Positions 8,235-21,596 of a DNA stretch of 64,000 bases are shown in pieces. The notes under the pieces are model-generated. The model saw only the letters and a program-made list of their open reading frames with translations. It did not search any database and was not told the DNA's origin. A program made the translations under genes and the position numbers. Within the stretch, counting starts at the first letter, position 1; every line of letters starts with the position of its first letter. The DNA lies in NCBI RefSeq assembly GCF_014201195.1, contig NZ_JACHDS010000001.1, positions 1,426,001-1,490,000 on the forward strand, written 5' to 3'. This DNA is from Nocardiopsis mwathae. GTDB taxonomy: Bacteria; Actinomycetota; Actinomycetes; Streptosporangiales; Streptosporangiaceae.

Positions 8235-8735
8235 ATGGGCTTCATACGGCGGTTTCTCGCCGTTCTCCTGACCGGCGTCATCGGCTCGATACTGATGGCG
8301 ACGGGGGCATCGGCAGACCAGGGAGGTGGGGAGTTGGACGGATTCACGATCGGCCACCTACCGGACGACGTCGGCGGCGAGGTCGCGGATTTCGACTACG
8401 AGTGGGGTGGCGTCGAATTCGCCTCACGGGTGTGGGAGAGGCAGGCCGACACAGGCGGCTACGCCGTGGACCTGCAGGTCATCGTGATGCGCGGTGGCGG
8501 GCTGGACAGCCCCGAAGCACTGCTGCGCTTCCTTGCCGAGTACCACGAGCGTGATCCCGACGCCTGGGAGCTGCGGGCGTTCACGAACGACCGTTCCAGG
8601 GGCTTCATCGGCGGCTCCGAAGCCTTCTGGCTGGCCGAGCCCGGCGTGGCGGTGGAGGTGCGTATCGACGCCACCAGGTTCCCGGCCGAGGAGTTGCGGG
8701 CCACCGCCCTCGGGGTCCGGTCCGCCTACGCCTAA
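8235..8735 (+). CDS. Small secreted protein of unknown function
   Basis: 166 aa. GGAGG lies seven bases before ATG 8235 and the protein opens with a clear signal peptide (MGFIRRFLAVLLTGVIGSIL, cleavage likely after ASA near residue 34). The mature ~130 residues are acidic with no Cys: LDGFTIGHLPDDVGGEVADF, an EFASRVWERQ stretch, then alternating hydrophobics (YAVDLQVIVMRGG) and a C-terminal VEVRIDATRFPAEELRATAL. The pattern suggests a compact alpha/beta fold, but I do not recognise a family. It is divergent from the secreted nuclease gene; the 330 bp between them must hold both promoters. A strong terminator follows. Confidence 0.7.
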   Translation: MGFIRRFLAVLLTGVIGSILMATGASADQGGGELDGFTIGHLPDDVGGEVADFDYEWGGVEFASRVWERQADTGGYAVDLQVIVMRGGGLDSPEALLRFLAEYHERDPDAWELRAFTNDRSRGFIGGSEAFWLAEPGVAVEVRIDATRFPAEELRATALGVRSAYA

Positions 8736-8747
8736 CGGGCCGGTCCT

Positions 8748-8789
8748 GGCCGACCCGGGGATGCCGAACCGGGCATTCCCGGGTCGGCC
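8748..8789 (+). terminator. Intrinsic-type hairpin after the secreted-protein gene
   Basis: GGCCGACCCGGG (8748-8759) pairs perfectly with CCCGGGTCGGCC (8778-8789). The inner bases GATGCC/GGCATT extend the stem almost to a short loop. There is no U tract, as often in high-GC actinobacteria. Confidence 0.7.
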
Positions 8790-8956
8790 GTGGGGCGGGC
8801 ACCGCCGTCGGACGCGGACCGACTGCGGAAATCGATGCGGCGTCGCCGGGGGGCAGCGGATACGGTGGAGAACGTCCACCCGAACCGCGGGTGACCGGGG
8901 CACGGCGTCCGCCGTCGGACGGTTCCCGTCATCTCACCTCATATGGAAAGACCACA

Positions 8957-10258
8957 GTGACCGACATCATCGACGAACTGGAGTGGCGCGGACTCCTCGC
9001 GCAGACGACCGACCTTGACGAACTCCGCAAGGCTCTCGCCGATGGCCCGGTCACGCTCTATTGCGGCTTCGACCCCACCGCGGGCAGCCTGCACGTCGGT
9101 CACCTGACCCAGATCCTCACCCTCGCCCGGTTCCAGCAGGCGGGGCACCGCCCCATCGCGCTCGTCGGCGGTGGCACCGGCTTGATCGGTGACCCCAAGC
9201 CCACCGCCGAGCGCAGTCTGAACTCGGTCGAGATGGTCCAGGACTGGGTGCAGGTCCTCGGTCGGCAGCTCTCCGCCTTCTTGCGCTTCACCCCCGAGGG
9301 TGAACAGCCGCAGCAGACCGACGCCGTTCTCGGCAACAACGCCGAGTGGCTCGGCACCATCAGCGCCATCGAACTGCTGCGGGACGTCGGCAAGTACTTC
9401 AGCATCAACCAGATGCTCCAGCGGGAGACCGTACGGGCCCGCCTCGACGGCGAGGGCATGAGCTTCACCGAGTTCAGCTACGTCCTCCTGCAGTCCTACG
9501 ACTTCGTCGAGCTGTACCGGCGCTACGGCTGCACCCTCCAGATCGGCGGGAGCGACCAGTGGGGCAACATCACCGCCGGCCTTGAGCTCATCCGGCGGAC
9601 CGAGGGCAACCGCCCGCACGGCCAGGCCCACGGCCTGACCACCAACCTGCTGACGAAGAGCGACGGCACCAAGTTCGGCAAGACCGAGACGGGCACGGTG
9701 TGGCTCGACCCGGAGTCGACCACCCCGTACGCCTTCTACCAGTTCTGGTTCAACGCCGACGACCGTGACGTGATCCGCTACCTCAAGGTCTTCAGCTTCC
9801 GCTCACAGGAGGAGATCGAGGAGTTGGAGCGCCAGACCGCGGAGCGCCCCGCCGCCCGCGCGGCCCAGCGTGCACTCGCCGAGGAGCTCACGACACTGGT
9901 GCACGGTGCCGAGGAATGCGCGAAGGTCATCGAGGCGAGCCGTGCCCTGTTCGGCCAGGCCGACCTGGGCAACCTCGACGCCGCCACGCTCGGAGCCGCG
10001 CTGGCGGAGGTACCCAAGGCGGAGGTCCCGGGGCCGGTCGCCGAGCTTCCGGCGCTGGTGGACCTCCTCGCGGCAAGCGGCCTGGTGCCCAGCAAGTCGG
10101 CGGCCCGCCGTGCCATCCAGGAGGGCGGGGCGTACCTGAACAACACCAAGGTCACCGACGTCGACGCGCGTGTGGTGGAAGCGGACGTCCTCCATGGGCG
10201 CTACCTCGTGCTGCGTCGGGGCAAGCGAAACGTGGGTGGCGTCATCGTGGCAGGCTGA
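8957..10258 (+). CDS. tyrS: Tyrosyl-tRNA synthetase
   Basis: 433-aa class I aminoacyl-tRNA synthetase that charges tRNA-Tyr in the cytosol. The HIGH-type motif HVGH is at residues 46-49 inside DPTAGSLHVGHL. The KMSKS-type loop is KFGKT near residue 238 (LLTKSDGTKFGKT). Tyrosine-binding features include GGSDQWGNI, and a C-terminal S4 RNA-binding domain covers about 365-425 (SKSAARRAIQEGGAYLNNTK). Length fits bacterial TyrRS. GTG 8957 is chosen for GGAAAG six bases upstream and because the protein then opens in the usual way (MTDIIDELEWRGLLAQTTD). It is monocistronic, ahead of the rRNA operon. Confidence 0.97.
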   Translation: MTDIIDELEWRGLLAQTTDLDELRKALADGPVTLYCGFDPTAGSLHVGHLTQILTLARFQQAGHRPIALVGGGTGLIGDPKPTAERSLNSVEMVQDWVQVLGRQLSAFLRFTPEGEQPQQTDAVLGNNAEWLGTISAIELLRDVGKYFSINQMLQRETVRARLDGEGMSFTEFSYVLLQSYDFVELYRRYGCTLQIGGSDQWGNITAGLELIRRTEGNRPHGQAHGLTTNLLTKSDGTKFGKTETGTVWLDPESTTPYAFYQFWFNADDRDVIRYLKVFSFRSQEEIEELERQTAERPAARAAQRALAEELTTLVHGAEECAKVIEASRALFGQADLGNLDAATLGAALAEVPKAEVPGPVAELPALVDLLAASGLVPSKSAARRAIQEGGAYLNNTKVTDVDARVVEADVLHGRYLVLRRGKRNVGGVIVAG

Positions 10259-10302
10259 GCCAACTCCGACGCGGGAACGACCGGTCGGCCCTCGTCCTCC
10301 AT

Positions 10303-10345
10303 CGTGTGCCCGCCCAAGGTGCCAGTGCACCCGGGCGGGCACACG
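10303..10345 (+). terminator. Terminator hairpin after tyrS
   Basis: A perfect 13-bp stem, CGTGTGCCCGCCC (10303-10315) with GGGCGGGCACACG (10333-10345), around a 17-nt loop, begins 45 bp after the tyrS stop. No U tract. Confidence 0.65.
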
Positions 10346-10555
10346 TGTGCCCAGGATCTGGCAGGGTCTGCCCAGGCACCGAAAGTCCTTGTGCCAGTGG
10401 CGTTTAAGCCGATGTCGGTCCGGGGAAGTACCCATTCGGACGCAAAAGCTGACATACCGTGCGGGCCTGGTGCAAGAACGCGCGGGCGCGGGGGCCTGGC
10501 GAGGAGTCTCAACCCTCGACGTCCTCAGCCGACCACTGTGGACATGAGACCCGAT

Positions 10556-10584
10556 TTGACGTAGCCGTGCACGAGCTCTACTGT
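10556..10584 (+). promoter_or_regulatory. Candidate rRNA promoter P1
   Basis: TTGACG (10556-10561), a 17-bp spacer, then TACTGT (10579-10584). This is one of the best sigma-70-type matches in the window and lies about 490 bp before 16S. Confidence 0.6.
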
Positions 10585-10762
10585 AAGCAGGCCCATGTGG
10601 GGCGGTGAGTGGTCGCAAAGGCCCTCGAACCGAACCACATGAGGACTCCGAGCGGTCCTGTCCCGGGCGCTGGCCGCGGGTGATAGCATCATCCACCGGT
10701 CCTCCGTCCGGAGATGCAATCGGATCTCTTCAGCCAAGATCATTTCGACCGAATTCGCCGAT

Positions 10763-10791
10763 TTGGTGGATGTCAGAAGGTCTGGTAAATT
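10763..10791 (+). promoter_or_regulatory. Candidate rRNA promoter P2
   Basis: TTGGTG (10763-10768), a 17-bp spacer, then TAAATT (10786-10791). It lies in a locally AT-richer stretch about 285 bp before the 16S 5' end. Confidence 0.5.
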
Positions 10792-10878
10792 CGGAGGCAC
10801 AACAAAGCGGAAAGCACCGCCTCTACAGAAAAGCCTGATCAGGATCGTTTGCGGATCAGCTTGTATGGGATGAGCGGT

Positions 10879-10904
10879 TGTTTCTTGAGAACTCAACAGC
10901 GCGT
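10879..10904 (+). promoter_or_regulatory. rRNA leader antitermination motif (boxA-like)
   Basis: TTCTTGAGAACTCAACAG followed by GCGTGTTTGTT is the conserved leader found upstream of 16S in actinobacteria. It is thought to recruit the Nus antitermination complex and to take part in 16S precursor folding. Confidence 0.65.
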
Positions 10905-11077
10905 GTTTGTTTTTCTTTCAGCCAAGTTTGTTTTGGCCCCTTAGGGCACACGGATGCCTTGCGGTGTCCGGTTGGTGCTCGGGGTTCCTTTGATTGGCCA
11001 GGGTGATACCTGGTCGGTCAGGGTTATCTCTTCCAGGTTTACCGCCGCGCCCTCGGGTGCGTGCGGTTGTTTGACCT

Positions 11078-16100
<5,023 letters not shown>

Positions 16101-16115
16101 ACCGCAGATGCTGGG

Positions 16116-16132
16116 TGCTCGCGCACACTATC
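16116..16132 (+). other. 23S precursor processing stem, right arm
   Basis: TGCTCGCGCACACTATC is the exact reverse complement of 12968-12984. Confidence 0.8.
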
Positions 16133-16259
16133 GACTTCTTTCACCGCTTGTGGGTGGTGGGGTGGTTGGCGAAGATCGCACACGAATCGTTTGTTTTTCA
16201 TATTGTGCCGCTGTTGCGGCCCTGGTTTTCCACGCTGGTTTTGTCCGGTGGTGGTTGAG

Positions 16260-16377
16260 GGTTGCGGTGGTTTTGGCGGAGGGGAAACACCCGGTCTCAT
16301 TCCGAACCCGGTCGTTAAGCCCTCCTGCGCTGATGGTACTGCCCTGTGGTGGGGTGGGAGAGTAGGTCGCCGCCGCG
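16260..16377 (+). rRNA. rrf: 5S ribosomal RNA
   Basis: About 118 nt. The diagnostic internal sequence CATTCCGAACCCGG is followed by GTCGTTAAG and the GCGCTGATGGTACTG block, then GGGAGAGTAGGTCGCCGCC. The ends GGTTGCGGTGG and CCGCCGCGC pair as the terminal helix. It lies 160 nt after 23S, in the same direction. Confidence 0.95.
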
Positions 16378-16387
16378 CGTTTTTGTT

Positions 16388-16424
16388 GGGGGGATCGCCT
16401 TTCGGGGTGGTCCCCCCTTTTTTT
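16388..16424 (+). terminator. rRNA operon terminator
   Basis: GGGGGGATCGCC (16388-16399) folds with GGTGGTCCCCCC (16406-16417) using two wobble pairs. A run of seven T follows. This is a rare classical U-tract terminator for this window and starts about 10 nt after 5S. Confidence 0.9.
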
Positions 16425-16478
16425 GTGCTGCCAGGGCTTGTGTGTTTGTGAACCCGCGGGTGGGTGGGGTTGTTGTTC

Positions 16479-16540
16479 GTTGATCTCGGAGATATCGGGG
16501 TATCCTGCGCGGTTTTCACCCCGATATCTCCGAGATCAAC
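16479..16540. repeat. Perfect 22-bp inverted repeat with 18-nt loop
   Basis: Arm 16479-16500 (begins GTTGATCTCGGAGATATC and ends GGGG) is exactly complementary to 16519-16540. There is no U tract, and a full U-tract terminator already lies 55 bp upstream. A partial copy of the arm (GATGATCTCGGGGG) appears near 16590. It could be a dispersed palindromic repeat, a MITE remnant or a bidirectional terminator for the 16849 gene on the other strand. The rest of 16541-16848 shows no gene. Confidence 0.75.
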
Positions 16541-16848
16541 GGGGGAAGGCGGAAGGCCGCCGGGCAGCGCCTTCCCGCCCGCTCTTCCGATGATCTCGGG
16601 GGAAGACGCCGCCCGGGGGTAGGGTGGGGCGGCTCTGCCGCCCCTGTCGCTGCTGCTCGTCTCGCCAGATCACCGCGTGGGGGACCCCAGGGGCAGGGCC
16701 GGTCGGCGGACCCTCTCGTCTGGAGATTGGAGAAGATCGGCAGGGCTTGACGCACAGGCGGGCTTGACCGCCTGTTTCCGTCTGATTCCCTTCCGCCCGA
16801 TTCCCGTTTCGCTTCGCCTTCCTGCGGCTTCGCTTTTCTACAGCGTGG

Positions 16849-17742
16849 TCAGGGGACCAGCCGCCGAGTTCTGATCTGTTCGATCAAACTGGCCAGCCCG
16901 GCCTTCGTGTGGCCGTCGGCCACTGTTCGGTCGGTCAGCCCCTTGATGTGCTGCAGAATTTCAACGTCGATCCCCTCGTCCTGGAAGGCCTTGATGAAGG
17001 TGGTCATTCCTGCGGCCTGCATTGCGAGTGGTGAAGCGTCGTCGGGGTAGTGGCCTTCGTCGATCTGCTGGGCCAGTTGTCCCATGCCGCCGCGGACGAC
17101 GCCGTCGAGAAAGCTCTCGACGTAGGGAGCGAAAGCCGTCGCCTTGACGTCGGCGGTCCCCACCAGTGCGGCCCCGTAGAGGAAGCCGGTGAACGACATG
17201 TACATGGAGGTCAGAAGCCCGATGTCGTACAGGGCCGCCAGCCCGGGGTCAGCGCCGAAGTACGTGGAGGCGTCACCGAAGAGCTTGAGCGTGGCTTCGT
17301 GGCGTTCGAAGGCCGACTGGGATCCGCTGTAAAGGAGAAAGGCATCCGGTCTACCGATCGCCGGCGGCGTGGCCATGATCGCCCCGTCGAGATAGTCGAT
17401 CGTGCGGTGCGTCGCCCACGCGGCGGCCTCCCGTGCTTGCTCCGGGGTCCCCGTGGTCAGGTTGACGAGCACGCGCCCTGCCAGGGCGTCGCACAGGGGA
17501 TCAAGGAGCTCGTACATGGCCTTGTAGTCCAAGACACAGACGATCACCAGTGGGCTTGCCTGCACGGCTTCGGTGACCGTGGTCGCACGGGCAGCGCCCT
17601 GCTCGACAAGTGGGTCGGCTTTCTCCGGCGAACGGTTCCAGACCGTGGTCGGGTGCCCGTTCTCGATGAGTGCGGTTGCCAGTACCGAGCCCATCGCGCC
17701 CAGGCCGATCACGCTTACGGGAACGGGGTTGGTTTCCGTCAT
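16849..17742 (-). CDS. Imine-reductase-like NAD(P)-dependent oxidoreductase
   Basis: 297 aa. ATG 17742 has GAGGAG seven bases upstream; a longer reading to 17844 has no ribosome site. The N-terminal Rossmann domain of the 6-phosphogluconate/3-hydroxyisobutyrate dehydrogenase type has GLGAMG at 13-18 and TVWNRSPEKA, whose Arg after Asn suits NADPH. IRED-like motifs follow: YLDGAIMATPPAIG in the middle, then a helical C-terminal dimerisation domain. IREDs reduce cyclic imines or reductively aminate ketones. Where IREDs have a catalytic Asp or Tyr, the helix here reads YDIGLLTSMYMSF, so I cannot assign the proton donor. It is divergent from a SARP-type regulator that may control it. Confidence 0.8.
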   Translation of the reverse strand: MTETNPVPVSVIGLGAMGSVLATALIENGHPTTVWNRSPEKADPLVEQGAARATTVTEAVQASPLVIVCVLDYKAMYELLDPLCDALAGRVLVNLTTGTPEQAREAAAWATHRTIDYLDGAIMATPPAIGRPDAFLLYSGSQSAFERHEATLKLFGDASTYFGADPGLAALYDIGLLTSMYMSFTGFLYGAALVGTADVKATAFAPYVESFLDGVVRGGMGQLAQQIDEGHYPDDASPLAMQAAGMTTFIKAFQDEGIDVEILQHIKGLTDRTVADGHTKAGLASLIEQIRTRRLVP

Positions 17743-18010
17743 GGGGTGTCTCCTCGGGGGTGCTGTTCGGCCGATGTCCGACCGTGCTGGTGCCAGACTG
17801 CCCACCGGCACTTCGCATCGACTTCGGGGACACTTCCGGTGCACTTCGGGGGCCTTCGGGACTGCTCTGGCGGCATTGCCGGGGCATCAAGGCGTGATCA
17901 AAAGGAGTGATCAAGGCGTCATCGCTTCAGGGGTCGCCTCAGGAGCCGTCTCGGTTCGCCTCGGGCCGCCTTCCGTCCCCACCCCGCCGGGTCTCCGGAG
18001 ACCCCTGCGC

Positions 18011-18022
18011 TATCTTGACGAC
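18011..18022 (+). promoter_or_regulatory. -10 box for leaderless regulator mRNA
   Basis: TATCTT (18011-18016) then six bases and ATG 18023, with no Shine-Dalgarno sequence. The divergent spacer to the imine-reductase-like gene is 280 bp. Confidence 0.5.
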
Positions 18023-21000
18023 ATGCGCTTCGGGATGCTTGGTCCGCTGGCCGTGTGGACAGCCGACGGGCAGCAGGTCAGGGTCCCCGAGCTGAAGGTG
18101 CGTACGCTGCTGGCCGCTCTCTTGGCGCATGACGGCCGACCGGTGTCGGCCGACCGGCTGATCGATGACCTGTGGGAACGAAGGCTCCCCACCAATCCGA
18201 CCGGAGCCTTGCAGGCGAAGGTGTCCCAGCTGCGGCGTGCGCTCGACGAGGCGCAGCCGGGGGGAAGGACCCTGGTGGTGTCGCGCGCCCCCGGGTACGC
18301 GCTGGAAGTGCCTCCTGATGCTGTCGATGCCCGGCGCTTCCAGGGGCTGGCCGCGCGTGCGCGCGCGACCGAGGATCTGCGCGCCAGGGCGGATCTGCTC
18401 TCCGACGCCCTGGCCTTGTGGCGAGGACCTGCCCTTGCCGATTTCGCGGACACGGAGTTCGCCCGACCGGTCATCGCCCGTCTCGGGGAACTGCACACCC
18501 TCGCGCTGGAGGAGCACGCGGAGACCCGTCTGGACCTGGGTGAACACCACCCTCTGGTCGGCGAACTGGCTGCCCTCGTGGCCCGCCATCCGCTACGGGA
18601 ACGGCTTCGCGCCGCGCACATCCTGGCCCTTCACCGAGCCGGCAGGCAGCGTGAAGCCCTCGCTTCCTATGAGGACCTGCGCCGCCACCTGGCCGAGGAG
18701 TTGGGCCTGGATCCGAGCCCGGACCTCACCGGCCTCCACCAGGCCGTCCTCGAACAGGACCCCGGCCTCGCCTTGCCTCGTCGACCTGAACACCCTGCCG
18801 CACGGCCGTTCGCCGGACAGCCGATTGCCGCCCAGCCGCCGACTGCCCGGACGCCGGTGCCGACGTGGGCGTCCACCGAGGCGCCGGTGACGGAGCCGCA
18901 GTCGGTGTCGCCGCCGATGTCGCCGCCGGTACCGCTCACGAACCTGCCTGCTCCGCTCACGGACCTCATCGGACGGGGGAGCGCCGTTGAACAGGTACTG
19001 AGCAGGTTGCGCTCCGCACGCCTGGTGACCCTGACGGGGCCGGGAGGCGTCGGAAAGACTCGGCTGGCCCTGGAAGCAGCGGCGCAGTCCCTCCGCTCTT
19101 TCCCGGACGGGGTGTGGGTGGTGGAGCTCATCGGGCTCGGAGGGGCTGACGGTCGACCAGGGTCGGGCTACGGCTTGGCGGGTTGTGCGGAGGCGGTGAG
19201 CGCTGTGCTGGGCATACGGGACGATCCGGCAGCCGGTACCGGATCGCCGCCGGGCGCGCCCGTGTCGTTTGTCGACCGTGTCGCGGCTGCTCTCCGGCCC
19301 AAGCGCATGCTGCTGGTGCTGGACAACTGCGAACACGTGGTCGACGGGGTCGCGGAGTTGGCCGAGACTCTGCTGAGAACCGCGCCTGATCTGCGTATCC
19401 TCACAACGAGCCAGGAACCCCTCGGTGTGAGTGGCGAAGCGCTGTGGTCCGTCCCGCCGCTCTCCCTTCCCGACCCCTCGGTGGAGGTGACCCCCTCGGT
19501 GGTCGAGGTGTCCAGCGCGGCGCGGCTCTTCCTCGCGCGTGCGGCGGCGGCCGCGCCTGACTTCACCCTCGACGCCGAGAACGCCCACGCCGTCGCGACC
19601 GTCTGCCGCCGACTCGACGGCCTCCCGCTGGCGCTGGAGCTCGCTGCGACGCGCGTGCGCGTGCTGGGCGTACACGAGCTCGCGGAGCGGCTTGATGACC
19701 GTTTCCGTCTCCTCGCCGCTGGAAAGCGTGGTGCGCCGTCACGGCACCGGACGCTGCGCGCCATGATCGACTGGAGCTGGGAGCTTCTCACCGAGTCCGA
19801 GCGCACTGTCCTACGTCGCCTGGCCGTGCACGCCGACGGCTGCACTCTGGAGGCTGCTGAGACGGTGTGCACGGGGGAGGGGGTACGGGAGGAGGATGTC
19901 CCCCACCTGCTGTTCGACCTGGTCGATCGGTCGCTGGTGGTCACGGTCGAAGGTGCGGCCGGCACCCGCTACCGACTTCTCGAATCGGTCGCGGCCTACG
20001 GCGTGGAGCGCCTGCACCAGGCCGACGAGTTCGACCGAGTCACCCGCCGACACGACCGCTACTACCTCCGGTTGGCCGAGCGCGCCGAGCCGCACCTCTA
20101 CGGGCCGAACCAGCGGCAGTGGCTGGAGCTCCTGGACGACGAGGCAGCGAATCTTCGCTCTGCGCTCGATCATGCCGTCCGGCGTGCGGACACCGACCCC
20201 GCCCTGCGCCTGGTCAATGCCCTGGCGTGGTACTGGTACCTGCGGGGCAGGACCGGGGAGGCCGTCCGGTCACTGGCGGGTGCGCTGTCCCTGAGCGATG
20301 GAGCAACGGATCTCCGAGCGAGAGCGGGCGCATGGCATGCCGGATTTCGGCTGCTGGCGGCGGAGGCGCCTTACCCGCCGGGGCAACGCAGGTCGGACAT
20401 GTCGAGCTACGCGGGGATCGGCGACCCCCGTGCGCGGGCTCGCGCCCAGTGGTTCCTCGGGTTCGCCGGATGGGGCACCGGTGACTTGGGGAGCAGTGCG
20501 TTCCAGGTCGAACAGGCGCTCTCGGCCCTCAGCGCGGTCGGTGATCGCTGGGGCGAGGCGGCGGCGCTGAGCACGAGCGCGGTCCAGGCCATGCTCATGC
20601 GTGGGGATCTGAGGGGCGCACGGCGCGACGCGGAACGCAGCGCGGCCCTCTTCCGGCGGCTGGGCGACCGCTGGGGCGAACTGCAGGCGACCGACGCTCT
20701 CGGCATGGTGGCCGAGACCATCGGCGACTACGAGCGGGCCGGAGGGTTGCACCGGGAGGGCGCGGACATCGCCGAGGAGCTCGGGTTGTGGAGTGAGCTC
20801 TCCGCAAAGCTGTCGCAGCTGGGGAGAGTGCAGCTGCTGCGGGGGGACCACCGGCGGGCCGAGGACCTTCATCTGCGGGCACTGAGGTTGGCGGAGGAGC
20901 AGTCCGACGTGCGTAAGCAGGAGTACGCCGAGCTGGGGCTCGCGCTCGTCGCCCGGCGCGAGGGCAGACTGGACGTCGCCGAAAGTCGCCTGCGGGCCTG

Positions 21001-21424
21001 GGTGGAGTGGTGCCGCCAGGTCGAGGGCCAGCCGGGCCTGGCGCTGATGCTTGCCGAGCTCGGGTTCATCGCCGAGCAGAAGGGCGATGCCGAGCGGGCG
21101 CTTGAATTGCACGTGGAAGGCTGCGGTGCCGCACTGAGCACGGGCGACCCGAGGGCGATCGCGCTCGCTCTGGAGGGGGTGGCGGGTGCGCGGGCACTGA
21201 CCGGACATCCGCGTCACGCGGCCGAGCTGTTGGGGGCTGCGGCCGCGGCCAGGGAAGCGATCGGGGCGCCGCTTCCGTCGGCGGAACGCGGCGATGTCGA
21301 CCGCATCTCGGAGTCCGTGCGGGAAGAGCTGGGCGAGGAGGCTTTCGCCGCCTCCGTCCGGCGGGGCACCGCGCTGAGCGCAGAGGCGTGCGCCTCCGAC
21401 CTGGTGCGGTCGGCGGCTGCCTGA
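18023..21424 (+). CDS. SARP/AfsR-type regulator with NB-ARC and TPR domains
   Basis: 1133 aa. An OmpR-like winged helix (about 1-95; LLAALLAHDGRPVSADRLID) and bacterial transcriptional activation domain (about 95-245; LALHRAGRQREALASYEDLR, EELGLDPSPDLTGLHQAVL) form the SARP half. A Pro-rich linker leads to an STAND-type ATPase with Walker A GPGGVGKT near 340 and Walker B LLVLDNCEHVVD near 430, then a C-terminal superhelix of TPR-like repeats rich in Ala/Arg. Such proteins bind direct-repeat operators and recruit RNA polymerase after ATP-dependent oligomerisation. The natural first target is the divergent imine-reductase-like gene. ATG 18023 is chosen for domain start and promoter spacing; in-frame upstream sequence is antisense to the neighbour. 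Confidence 0.9.
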   Translation: MRFGMLGPLAVWTADGQQVRVPELKVRTLLAALLAHDGRPVSADRLIDDLWERRLPTNPTGALQAKVSQLRRALDEAQPGGRTLVVSRAPGYALEVPPDAVDARRFQGLAARARATEDLRARADLLSDALALWRGPALADFADTEFARPVIARLGELHTLALEEHAETRLDLGEHHPLVGELAALVARHPLRERLRAAHILALHRAGRQREALASYEDLRRHLAEELGLDPSPDLTGLHQAVLEQDPGLALPRRPEHPAARPFAGQPIAAQPPTARTPVPTWASTEAPVTEPQSVSPPMSPPVPLTNLPAPLTDLIGRGSAVEQVLSRLRSARLVTLTGPGGVGKTRLALEAAAQSLRSFPDGVWVVELIGLGGADGRPGSGYGLAGCAEAVSAVLGIRDDPAAGTGSPPGAPVSFVDRVAAALRPKRMLLVLDNCEHVVDGVAELAETLLRTAPDLRILTTSQEPLGVSGEALWSVPPLSLPDPSVEVTPSVVEVSSAARLFLARAAAAAPDFTLDAENAHAVATVCRRLDGLPLALELAATRVRVLGVHELAERLDDRFRLLAAGKRGAPSRHRTLRAMIDWSWELLTESERTVLRRLAVHADGCTLEAAETVCTGEGVREEDVPHLLFDLVDRSLVVTVEGAAGTRYRLLESVAAYGVERLHQADEFDRVTRRHDRYYLRLAERAEPHLYGPNQRQWLELLDDEAANLRSALDHAVRRADTDPALRLVNALAWYWYLRGRTGEAVRSLAGALSLSDGATDLRARAGAWHAGFRLLAAEAPYPPGQRRSDMSSYAGIGDPRARARAQWFLGFAGWGTGDLGSSAFQVEQALSALSAVGDRWGEAAALSTSAVQAMLMRGDLRGARRDAERSAALFRRLGDRWGELQATDALGMVAETIGDYERAGGLHREGADIAEELGLWSELSAKLSQLGRVQLLRGDHRRAEDLHLRALRLAEEQSDVRKQEYAELGLALVARREGRLDVAESRLRAWVEWCRQVEGQPGLALMLAELGFIAEQKGDAERALELHVEGCGAALSTGDPRAIALALEGVAGARALTGHPRHAAELLGAAAAAREAIGAPLPSAERGDVDRISESVREELGEEAFAASVRRGTALSAEACASDLVRSAAA

Positions 21425-21547
21425 GCGCCCGGTAGGCAGGGCGGGCAGGGTGTGAGGGATCGCCTGTGTGGACCGGTCCGCCGTGGCTGCGGGGTGGGCT
21501 CCAGGGCGGGCGTGATGCCGTAAAGTGGGATGACCGGGAATCACAAT

Positions 21548-21577
21548 GCGCTGCTACGAGTAGGTGGCAGCGCTTTT
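21548..21577 (+). terminator. Hairpin with short U tract before the RGG-TPR gene
   Basis: GCGCTGC (21548-21554) pairs with GCAGCGC (21567-21573) and is followed by TTTTG. A TAAAGT -10-like box lies upstream at about 21521. The hairpin may end the regulator mRNA or act as a leader attenuator for the gene starting at 21597. Confidence 0.45.
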
Positions 21578-21596
21578 GACTGCTTACGGACGGATA

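Larger units (their letters stand above)
10346..11077 (+). other. rRNA operon control region, no gene seen
   Basis: About 730 bp between the tyrS terminator and 16S. It holds at least two sigma-70-like promoters (10556-10584 and 10763-10791), a further TAGCAT box near 10685, and the conserved antitermination-type leader at 10879-10904. I find no convincing coding frame; the short frames lack codon bias and start signals. Confidence 0.7.

Noticed and set aside
7905-8357. N-terminal extension of the secreted nuclease up to 8357
   Set aside because: It would bury a clear signal peptide and run antisense into the start of the divergent secreted-protein gene; TTG 7904 has an excellent AGGAG.
16849-21424. 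Biosynthetic gene cluster around the SARP regulator
   Set aside because: Only one enzyme is adjacent; flanks are rRNA and a TPR protein, with no PKS, NRPS or terpene genes.
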